A DNA stretch of 8,285 nt, taken from Planctomycetota bacterium (lineage in GTDB: Bacteria; Planctomycetota; Phycisphaerae; UBA1845; UTPLA1). Every line of letters begins with the position of its first letter. Positions within the stretch are counted from its first letter, which is position 1. This document shows, one piece after another, positions 1 through 3,332 of the stretch. The notes below the pieces were generated by a model. That model saw nothing but the letters and a program-made list of their open reading frames with translations. It was not told the origin of the DNA and did not search any database. The stretch covers positions 1 through 8,285 of the forward strand of contig JAPULF010000371.1 of assembly GCA_027295245.1 (NCBI GenBank). The letters are read 5' to 3'. Position numbers and translations under genes: made by a program.

Positions 1-39
1 GCCGGGCCGGACCTCGACGGCACAGAGATCTTTGACTGA
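1..39 (+). CDS. possible C-terminal end of an upstream gene (partial)
   Basis: Frame 1 reads AGPDLDGTEIFD and then a TGA stop at 37-39. The window begins inside whatever gene this would be, so only 12 residues are visible and no family can be named. It is listed because the next plausible gene starts only at 437, and a stop here would leave an ordinary intergenic region. It could equally be non-coding sequence. Confidence 0.2.
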   Translation, partial: AGPDLDGTEIFD

Positions 40-436
40 CAGTCGCACGGCGTGTTTCGGCATGGCGATGCGGATTAGCCGCTCGCGGCGTCTTGCACAT
101 CGGGGTCTGCCTGCCCGGATTTCATGGGCTGTCTTCCAACGACACATGATCTCCGCAGGGCGGCTCGGTTCTCTCTCGCAAGAACGCTCGCGAGCGAGAC
201 TCACCAATGGGCGAGAGTCGAACTTAGATGGGGTCTCCGTGTTTCCGGACCGTCGGCTGCTCGATGATCTTCGCGTTTCCTTTCTTGGGACCTGCTTGAA
301 GCGCTCGTATGGTCCAAGTCATCCGATAATCCCCGATTCCAAGGCGGTCGATTGGGCCGACTTGGGGATTTCCCATATCGTAGTACGTGAAACCCTAGCG
401 AATTTCTCAATGTGATGGGTCCGAGGTATTACATGT
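40..436. other. intergenic region, no gene recognised
   Basis: About 400 bases before the pseudopilin gene. An open frame from 32 to 415 (+) has arginine- and serine-rich composition, no recognisable motif and no ribosome binding site, so I treat it as chance. A perfect 12-base palindrome, CGCTCGCGAGCG, lies at 185-196. No convincing promoter for the downstream gene was found; TTGGGC at 352 and TATCGT at 376 are 18 bases apart but match the consensus poorly. Confidence 0.5.
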
Positions 437-865
437 ATGAAGAGCAAGAAAACGGGGGGTCCGTTGAAAGCATTTACGCTGGTCGAGCTCTTGATTGTCG
501 TGGTGATACTCGGGATTCTCGCGGCCGTGGTGGTTCCTCAATTCGCGGACGCCAGTTCCGACTCCAGGCTGTCCGCCCTGAAGATGAACCTGCGGACAAT
601 CCGGGGGCAGATCGAATGCTACATGCGCGAACACAACGGAAACTATCCGAGCAACACCGCGCAGTTCGAGAGGCAAATGACCGAACAAACAAAGGCCAAT
701 GGTTCTTCCGGAACGGAGTTCGGGCCCTACCTCCAATCCATACCGGACAACCCTTTTGACAATTCAAATGCGATCAAGCCGGTACTGAACGGCTCCGGCG
801 GCTGGTACTATGACAAGACGACCGGTGAATTCAGGGCGAACGACGGGGCGCACGATTCTCTGTAG
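437..865 (+). CDS. type II secretion / type IV pilin-like pseudopilin (GspG-like)
   Basis: A 142-residue prepilin-type protein. The leader is short and basic (residues 1-12, MKSKKTGGPLKA). The class III cleavage site and hydrophobic helix follow: F13-T-L-V-E17 with the conserved Glu at mature position 5, then an unbroken apolar stretch to about residue 34 ending in VVPQF. The leader peptidase would cut between A12 and F13 and methylate F13. Position -1 is Ala rather than the usual Gly. The globular part holds an LRTIRGQIECY helix, HNGNYP, NPF and a terminal GWYYDKTTGEFRAND, the layout of GspG-type major pseudopilins, which assemble a periplasmic pseudopilus. GAGG at 423-426 precedes the ATG by 10 bases. 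No other secretion gene is in view, so its system is unknown. The stop is 25 bases from the convergent tRNA array, with no clear terminator between them. Confidence 0.88.
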   Translation: MKSKKTGGPLKAFTLVELLIVVVILGILAAVVVPQFADASSDSRLSALKMNLRTIRGQIECYMREHNGNYPSNTAQFERQMTEQTKANGSSGTEFGPYLQSIPDNPFDNSNAIKPVLNGSGGWYYDKTTGEFRANDGAHDSL

Positions 866-890
866 GGTCCAGGCTATGGTGTCCACGAAT

Positions 891-963
891 CGCGCCGGGC
901 GGGGGTCGAACCCGCATCCTTCGGTTTAGAAGACCGGCGCTCATCCGTTTGAGCTTCCGACGC
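891..963 (-). tRNA. tRNA-Arg (anticodon TCT)
   Basis: A 73-nt cloverleaf, last in the array. The acceptor GCGTCGG pairs with CCGGCGC (one T-G wobble), the anticodon loop is CTTCTAA, and the T-loop is TTCGACC closed by GCGGG/CCCGC. The discriminator is G and CCA is not encoded. Position 8 is A instead of the nearly invariant U, position 21 is T, and base pair 27-43 is a C-A mismatch. It differs at only 10 of 73 positions from the Gly(TCC) gene two genes upstream. A20 and C35, known arginine identity bases, are present. Confidence 0.87.
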
Positions 964-984
964 TGGGCAAGACAAGGTTTTCAA

Positions 985-1056
985 CGGGCAGGGCCGGAGT
1001 CGAACCGGCGCAACCGGCGCTTCAAACCGGTGCTCTACCGTCTAAGCTACCTGCCC
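985..1056 (-). tRNA. tRNA-Phe (anticodon GAA), atypical
   Basis: A 72-nt cloverleaf. The acceptor GGGCAGG pairs fully with CCTGCCC, the D-stem is GCTT/GAGC, the anticodon stem CCGGT/GCCGG encloses the loop TTGAAGC, and the T-stem is GCCGG/CCGGC. The anticodon reads GAA. The discriminator is G, where tRNA-Phe normally has A, and the loop has G37 and C38 instead of the usual purine-rich AA, so charging with Phe is less certain than the fold. No CCA is encoded. Confidence 0.75.
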
Positions 1057-1059
1057 CGA

Positions 1060-1132
1060 TGCGCCGGACGGGATTCGAACCCGCAACCCGCGGTTTGGAA
1101 GACCGCCGCTCATCCGATTGAGCTTCCGACGC
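1060..1132 (-). tRNA. tRNA-Gly (anticodon TCC), Arg-tRNA-like body
   Basis: A 73-nt cloverleaf with anticodon loop CTTCCAA, acceptor GCGTCGG/CCGGCGC and discriminator A. The anticodon predicts Gly, but the body matches the Arg(TCT) gene at 63 of 73 positions, including A8, the D-loop AATCGGAT and the whole acceptor stem. Bacterial tRNA-Gly normally has U73, as the Gly(GCC) gene in this array does. It may therefore be an anticodon-shifted Arg tRNA. No CCA is encoded. Confidence 0.82.
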
Positions 1133-1146
1133 GCTGCGAGAGACAT

Positions 1147-1218
1147 GGCCGTCGGAGGGAATCGAACCCCCGTCAACTGATTACAAAACAGCCGCTCTAC
1201 CGATTGAGCTACGACGGC
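1147..1218 (-). tRNA. tRNA-Thr (anticodon TGT)
   Basis: A 72-nt cloverleaf with a fully paired acceptor GCCGTCG/CGACGGC, D-stem GCTC/GAGC, anticodon loop TTTGTAA and T-arm GGGGG-TTCGATT-CCCTC. The anticodon stem has a T-T mismatch at 31-39 and a G-T pair at 27-43. The discriminator is C, unusual for any tRNA apart from His. No CCA is encoded. Confidence 0.87.
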
Positions 1219-1276
1219 GATGTCCATACCAGCCCGCGGAGAGAGTTGAGACCCGTGCCTATACCCCGGACTCGAC

Positions 1277-1349
1277 AGCGTCAGGCGGGATTCGAACCCG
1301 CGTCCTCCGGCTTGGCATGCCGGCGCTGCGGCCGCTGAGCTACTGACGC
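1277..1349 (-). tRNA. tRNA-Gly (anticodon GCC)
   Basis: A 73-nt cloverleaf with a fully paired acceptor GCGTCAG/CTGACGC, anticodon loop ATGCCAA in a perfect CCGGC/GCCGG stem, and T-arm GCGGG-TTCGAAT-CCCGC. The discriminator is T, as expected for bacterial tRNA-Gly, in contrast to the array's other Gly-anticodon gene. The D-stem has a C13-C22 mismatch. No CCA is encoded. Confidence 0.9.
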
Positions 1350-1402
1350 GCAAGGAAGGAGAGATATTTCTTCGCTGGGGAGCCTCTCGAACACGCCGGG
1401 CT

Positions 1403-1536
1403 TGAGAGTAGAAAGTAGAAAGGAGACCGCAGGAGAGGGGACCTGGTGGACTCGAGTTTTTCAGGTTGGCGGCGCCTTTCCTCGCTGCCTCTACCCTCTT
1501 TCTGCCAACTCCTGCTCTATTTCCGCTTCGCGGCAA
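1403..1536 (-). repeat. orphan copy of the four-helix-gene leader, no gene attached
   Basis: A second copy of the leader that precedes the four-helix-bundle gene (2707-2844). Bases 1403-1439 match 2707-2743 perfectly (37 bases). Bases 1509-1539 match 2817-2847 at 29 of 31. The middle is diverged but alignable: both copies contain AAGG/GAGG-AA-N-GGC-N-CCGCC on the minus strand. Complementary arms lie at 1429-1435 and 1509-1515. A hairpin at 1520-1536 (7-bp stem with one mismatch) ends at the base adjoining the tRNA-Met discriminator at 1537. The identity stops at the first base of what would be the start codon, and no four-helix coding sequence follows, so this is a solo leader or a remnant. 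Confidence 0.85.
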
Positions 1537-1608
1537 TCGCGGGGGAGGGATTCGAACCCCCATCCTTCGGCTTATGAGGCCGCTGCGCTGCCCTTGCGCC
1601 ACCCCGCA
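1537..1608 (-). tRNA. tRNA-Met (anticodon CAT), initiator or elongator unclear
   Basis: A 72-nt cloverleaf with anticodon loop CTCATAA, stem GCGGC/GCCGA, T-arm GGGGG-TTCGAAT-CCCTC and discriminator A. The acceptor is TGCGGGG/CCCCGCG, so the end pair 1-72 is a T-G wobble. A weak 1-72 pair is an initiator trait, as are G29 and G30 pairing with C41 and C40. However, pair 31-39 is C-G and pair 11-24 is C-G, which are elongator-like. A tRNA-Ile with a modified CAT anticodon cannot be excluded. One base separates it from tRNA-Lys. No CCA is encoded. Confidence 0.86.
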
Positions 1609-1609
1609 C

Positions 1610-1682
1610 TGGCCCCGGCAGGATTCGAACCTGCAACCTGCCGGTTAAAAGCCGGCGGCTCTGCCGATTGAGCTACAAGGCC
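1610..1682 (-). tRNA. tRNA-Lys (anticodon TTT)
   Basis: A 73-nt cloverleaf with acceptor GGCCTTG/CGGGGCC (two T-G pairs), D-arm GCTC-AATCGGCA-GAGC, a perfect anticodon stem GCCGG/CCGGC around CTTTTAA, T-arm GCAGG-TTCGAAT-CCTGC and discriminator A. This is one of the most regular members of the array. No CCA is encoded. Confidence 0.92.
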
Positions 1683-1695
1683 GTGGGTGCTGACA

Positions 1696-1767
1696 CGACG
1701 CCGATGGGATTCGAACCCATGTTCCCGACCTGACAAGCCGGTGTGATGACCACTACACCACGGCGCC
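1696..1767 (-). tRNA. tRNA-Asp (anticodon GTC)
   Basis: A 72-nt cloverleaf with acceptor GGCGCCG/CGGCGTC, D-stem GTGT/TCAC, anticodon loop TTGTCAG in the stem CCGGC/GTCGG, T-arm ATGGG-TTCGAAT-CCCAT and discriminator G, the expected Asp identity base. No CCA is encoded. Confidence 0.92.
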
Positions 1768-1769
1768 AA

Positions 1770-1819
1770 GGCGGATGGCGTTTTGTGCAGTCTCGGGAAG
1801 GGTCGCACAACGCTCCGCC
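1770..1819 (-). other. imperfect hairpin between tRNA-Asp and tRNA-Arg(GCG)
   Basis: The 56-base spacer between these two tRNAs is nearly all one interrupted inverted repeat. GGCGGA (1770-1775) pairs with TCCGCC (1814-1819), GCG (1778-1780) with CGC (1811-1813), and TTGTGC (1783-1788) with GCACAA (1805-1810), enclosing a 16-base loop. There is no T-tract on either side, so it is not a typical intrinsic terminator. It may guide processing of the polycistronic tRNA transcript. Confidence 0.55.
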
Positions 1820-1823
1820 GAAT

Positions 1824-1896
1824 CGATCCCGGGCCGACTCGAACGACCAACCTCCTCGTTCGCAGCGAGGCGCTCTTCCGTTTGAGCTTCGGGATC
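1824..1896 (-). tRNA. tRNA-Arg (anticodon GCG)
   Basis: A 73-nt cloverleaf with a fully paired acceptor GATCCCG/CGGGATC, D-arm GCTC-AAACGGAA-GAGC, a perfect anticodon stem CCTCG/CGAGG around CTGCGAA, T-arm GGTCG-TTCGAGT-CGGCC and discriminator G. GCG would read CGC and CGU directly. Bacteria normally read these codons with an ACG anticodon edited to inosine, so this is a rare isoacceptor. Position 8 is A instead of U. A20 and C35 agree with Arg identity. No CCA is encoded. Confidence 0.86.
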
Positions 1897-1900
1897 ATGA

Positions 1901-1971
1901 CAGCCCCGGGTCGGGTCGAACGACCATCTCCGCGTTTGGAGCGCGGTGTTCTGCCATTGAACTACGGGACT
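1901..1971 (-). tRNA. tRNA-Trp (anticodon CCA)
   Basis: A 71-nt cloverleaf with acceptor AGTCCCG/CGGGGCT, D-stem GTTC/GAAC, a perfect anticodon stem CCGCG/CGCGG around CTCCAAA, T-arm GGTCG-TTCGACC-CGACC and discriminator G. A1-U72 and G73 agree with bacterial tRNA-Trp. It is identical at 60 of 71 positions to the Arg(TCG) gene two genes upstream. No CCA is encoded. Confidence 0.9.
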
Positions 1972-1983
1972 ACGGAGTGAGAC

Positions 1984-2055
1984 TCGTCGGGGTGGGATTC
2001 GAACCCTCATCTTTCGACTTATCAGGACGACGGGCTGCCGTTTCACCACCCTGCA
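1984..2055 (-). tRNA. tRNA-like gene, anticodon GAT (Ile), possibly degenerate
   Basis: A 72-nt tRNA-like sequence with anticodon loop CTGATAA and T-loop TTCGAAT. It aligns without gaps to tRNA-Met(CAT) at 57 of 72 positions, so it is probably a diverged copy whose anticodon changed at position 34. The acceptor TGCAGGG/CCCGACG has two central mismatches (A4-G69 and C3-A70), the D-stem and T-stem also have mismatches, and the anticodon stem has a T-T pair. An alternative acceptor could use CGTCGG just upstream (minus strand, 2061-2056), but that would overlap Arg(TCG) by two bases. Function is doubtful. Confidence 0.6.
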
Positions 2056-2059
2056 CCGA

Positions 2060-2130
2060 CGGCCCCGGGTCGACTCGAACGACCATCTCCGCGTTCGAAG
2101 CACGGTGCTCTTCCTTTGAACTACGGGGCC
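2060..2130 (-). tRNA. tRNA-Arg (anticodon TCG)
   Basis: A 71-nt cloverleaf with a fully paired acceptor GGCCCCG/CGGGGCC, D-arm GTTC-AAAGGAA-GAGC, anticodon stem CCGTG/CGCGG around CTTCGAA, T-arm GGTCG-TTCGAGT-CGACC and discriminator G. A20, C35 and G73 fit Arg. TCG would read CGA and CGG. The 3' half is nearly identical to tRNA-Trp. No CCA is encoded. Confidence 0.9.
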
Positions 2131-2138
2131 TGGGCGAC

Positions 2139-2210
2139 TAACGCCGGCGGGAATCGAACCCGCGGTCTCCGAGTTGAAAGCCCGGCGTGTTGCCTCTACA
2201 CCACGGCGTC
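2139..2210 (-). tRNA. tRNA-Glu (anticodon TTC)
   Basis: A 72-nt cloverleaf with acceptor GACGCCG/CGGCGTT (G-T at the end pair), D-stem GTGT/ACAC, anticodon stem CCGGG/CTCGG around CTTTCAA, T-arm GCGGG-TTCGATT-CCCGC and discriminator A. The D-arm and anticodon region look like ordinary bacterial tRNA-Glu. It is the first tRNA downstream of the four-helix gene, after a 134-base spacer in which I see nothing recognisable. No CCA is encoded. Confidence 0.9.
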
Positions 2211-2344
2211 ACGTTGCGCTTGCGGCTGCGGGGGCGATCGTTCGCCAAGGATTGCGGTTACTAGACGACGATGGAACTTTTTGTAGGCGGAACCCGCGCT
2301 GTTGACCCGGCCACGTGGATTCTTGCCGCCGCCTCGTGTCCGTC

Positions 2345-2707
2345 TCAATCTGGTCGATTGTCCAATCCTTTGATCAGTCCGGATAGCATCCTGGCGATTT
2401 CTTCGAGATCTGCCTTGAGTTTTGCATGATGGTCCCCGGTGATCAGCGACCGGCGGGCGGCGAGTTCCAGTAATGGTACGCACTCCTGGATAGAGCCTCG
2501 AGCGATGCCGAAAAAGTGCCGGCGATCCGGCTTGGTGAATCGGCCGTTGCCCTCGGCGATGTTTGCGGAGATGGACAGCGCCGCTCGGTTGAGCTGATCG
2601 GCGAGAAAGCCGTAGCCGCGTTGGAATTGCTCAGTTGCGGTGGCGACATTGTCGGCGAAGTCGACCGCTCGTTGATAGACGACGAGCTTTTCGAATGCGA
2701 AAGGCAT
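2345..2707 (-). CDS. four-helix-bundle protein, 23S rRNA intervening-sequence (S23/IVP) family
   Basis: A 120-residue, all-helical protein. The family pattern is clear: FEKLVVYQRA at residues 5-14, FLADQLNRAALSISANIAEG at 34-53, RRHFFGIARGSIQE at 62-75, and a C-terminal helix pair ending LSGLIKGLDN. Known relatives are encoded in intervening sequences of bacterial 23S rRNA, or are the Avd partner of diversity-generating retroelements; a pentameric basic bundle that binds nucleic acid is the family picture. Neither 23S rRNA nor a reverse transcriptase is in view. The ATG at 2707 is chosen because it begins the conserved domain; an in-frame start 13 codons upstream would translate the leader repeat. 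No Shine-Dalgarno sequence is visible, and the bases before ATG are a CT-rich tandem TTTCTAC repeat. It lies between tRNA-Pro and tRNA-Glu on their strand. Confidence 0.9.
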   Translation of the reverse strand: MPFAFEKLVVYQRAVDFADNVATATEQFQRGYGFLADQLNRAALSISANIAEGNGRFTKPDRRHFFGIARGSIQECVPLLELAARRSLITGDHHAKLKADLEEIARMLSGLIKGLDNRPD

Positions 2708-2844
2708 GAGAGTAGAAAGTAGAAAGGAGACCGCAGGAGAGGGCAACCTTCTCGCCTCGGATTCTCCGGGTCGGCGGTGCCGTTCCTTGCTGCGTCGCCC
2801 CCCGCCTCTCTCTCCTCTCCTGCTCTATTGCCGCTTTGCGGCAA
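2707..2844 (-). repeat. structured leader of the four-helix-bundle gene
   Basis: The whole spacer between the tRNA-Pro 3' end and the four-helix start codon. On the minus strand the order is as follows. First comes a perfect 7-bp hairpin with a 3-base loop (2828-2844) that starts at the base after the tRNA-Pro discriminator. Next is the arm GCAGGAGAGG (2823-2814), a purine-rich stretch and the matching arm CCTCTCCTGC (2742-2733), able to close a large stem. Last is CT-rich sequence with two TTTCTAC units ending at the ATG. A gene-less copy is at 1403-1536. Conservation of both ends and of the pairing suggests a functional RNA structure or element boundary. Confidence 0.85.
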
Positions 2845-2918
2845 TCGGAGTGGAAGGATTCGAACCTTCGGCCCCCCGGTCCCAAACCGGGTGCGCTGCC
2901 AGGCTGCGCTACACCCCG
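2845..2918 (-). tRNA. tRNA-Pro (anticodon TGG)
   Basis: A 74-nt cloverleaf with acceptor CGGGGTG/CACTCCG, carrying the C1-G72 pair expected for bacterial Pro, D-stem GCGC/GCGC, a perfect anticodon stem CCCGG/CCGGG around TTTGGGA, T-arm GAAGG-TTCGAAT-CCTTC and discriminator A. No CCA is encoded; the next base downstream starts the hairpin of the four-helix leader. Confidence 0.93.
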
Positions 2919-2936
2919 CAAAAAGCTTGGTTGAAA

Positions 2937-3010
2937 TCGACCCGGATGGAATCGAACCATCGACATCGCCTTTGTAAGAGGCGCGCTCTTCCTGTCTGAG
3001 CTACGGGTCG
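2937..3010 (-). tRNA. tRNA-Val (anticodon TAC)
   Basis: A 74-nt cloverleaf with a fully paired acceptor CGACCCG/CGGGTCG, D-stem GCTC/GAGC, a perfect anticodon stem CGCCT/AGGCG around CTTACAA, T-arm GATGG-TTCGATT-CCATC and discriminator A. The end pair is C1-G72 rather than the usual G1-C72 of Val tRNAs. No CCA is encoded. Confidence 0.92.
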
Positions 3011-3039
3011 CGCGACTTGTATAGCGAGACTTGTGAAAC

Positions 3040-3110
3040 CGGCCCAGGGCGGATTCGAACCGCCATCCCCGGAGTCAAGGTCCGGTGGGATGCCGTTACC
3101 CCACTGGGCT
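3040..3110 (-). tRNA. tRNA-Gln (anticodon TTG)
   Basis: A 71-nt cloverleaf with acceptor AGCCCAG/CTGGGCC, D-stem GGGT/TCCC, anticodon stem CCGGA/TCCGG and T-arm GGCGG-TTCGAAT-CCGCC. The unpaired A1-C72 end and G73 agree with Gln identity, which needs a weak first pair. The anticodon loop is CCTTGAC, so position 33 is C in place of the nearly universal U. No CCA is encoded. Confidence 0.87.
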
Positions 3111-3127
3111 TGGCGGGCTTGTCCGAT

Positions 3128-3199
3128 CTGGCCGGGCAGGAATCGAACCTGCAACGAGGGCATTAACATTGCACCGCTCTACCGTTGAGCTACCGGCCA
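3128..3199 (-). tRNA. tRNA-Asn (anticodon GTT), first gene of the array
   Basis: A 72-nt cloverleaf with a fully paired acceptor TGGCCGG/CCGGCCA, D-stem GCTC/GAGC, anticodon loop ATGTTAA, T-arm GCAGG-TTCGATT-CCTGC and discriminator G. U1-A72 and G73 match bacterial tRNA-Asn. The anticodon stem has one T-C mismatch at 28-42. A boxA-like sequence lies 16 bases upstream of its 5' end. No CCA is encoded. Confidence 0.92.
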
Positions 3200-3215
3200 G
3201 TCTTGTGTATGAACT

Positions 3216-3243
3216 TGTCAAAGAGCAACGGCGCCCTTCGGGC
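3216..3243 (-). promoter_or_regulatory. rrn-like boxB/boxA antitermination leader of the tRNA array
   Basis: The minus strand has TGCTCTTTGACA at 3227-3216, matching 11 of 12 bases of the E. coli rrn boxA TGCTCTTTAACA, the RNA site bound by NusB-NusE. A small hairpin, GCCC-GAA-GGGC (3243-3233), lies 5 bases before it, the same order as boxB then boxA in rRNA leaders. Placed 16 bases before tRNA-Asn, it would make RNA polymerase resistant to premature termination across a 2.3-kb untranslated array. The TTTGACA part could be mistaken for a -35 box, but the matching -10 position would fall inside the tRNA. Confidence 0.55.
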
Positions 3244-3267
3244 ACACACTCCCCGGTGCGGCGACGA

Positions 3268-3287
3268 CGGCTGTATGAATTCAGCCG
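3268..3287 (-). other. short hairpin in the tRNA-array leader
   Basis: CGGCTG (3268-3273) and CAGCCG (3282-3287) form a perfect 6-bp stem with an 8-base loop. It lies between the terminator and the boxA element. The loop region includes the weak -10-like CATACA, preceded 16 bases earlier by TTGTTG, the only promoter-like pair I can place after the terminator. Neither reading is strong. Confidence 0.3.
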
Positions 3288-3297
3288 GCGGCGCAAC

Positions 3298-3332
3298 AAA
3301 AAAGCCCGCGCCAGGCGACGCCTGGCGCGGGC
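3298..3332 (-). terminator. Rho-independent terminator (minus strand)
   Basis: A perfect GC-rich inverted repeat, GCCCGCGCCAGGCG at 3304-3317 against CGCCTGGCGCGGGC at 3319-3332, with one base between the arms. It is followed on the minus strand by six T (3303-3298). The T-tract fixes the orientation. It would stop minus-strand transcription coming from 3333 and beyond, and so separates the tRNA array from anything upstream. No protein gene of that strand is evident, so it may end a non-coding RNA. Confidence 0.85.

Noticed and set aside
205..275. T-arm-like AGTCGAACT near 213 suggesting an outlying tRNA
   Set aside because: The bases around the loop do not pair as a T-stem, no acceptor stem can be found, and the anticodon region gives only a broken hairpin.
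1042..1602. Long minus-strand open frame (186 codons) across tRNA genes, and similar frames on both strands through 949-3357
   Set aside because: They run straight through well-formed tRNA cloverleafs and encode arginine/serine-rich, motif-free sequence; they are chance open frames in GC-rich structural RNA DNA.
2443..2844. Extended frames reading through the four-helix leader and antisense to the four-helix gene
   Set aside because: They overlap the structured repeat and the real gene in other frames and show no family motif; similarity between two such frames simply reflects the duplicated leader DNA.
891..3199. Regularly recurring GATTCGAACC-type motif, at first sight like a CRISPR array or dispersed repeat family
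   Set aside because: Each occurrence is the reverse complement of a tRNA T-arm inside a full cloverleaf; flanking sequence is tRNA, not spacers.
3193..3221. TTGACA on the minus strand as a -35 box of the tRNA array
   Set aside because: A -10 box at the right distance would lie inside tRNA-Asn, so it cannot transcribe that gene; the sequence fits boxA much better.
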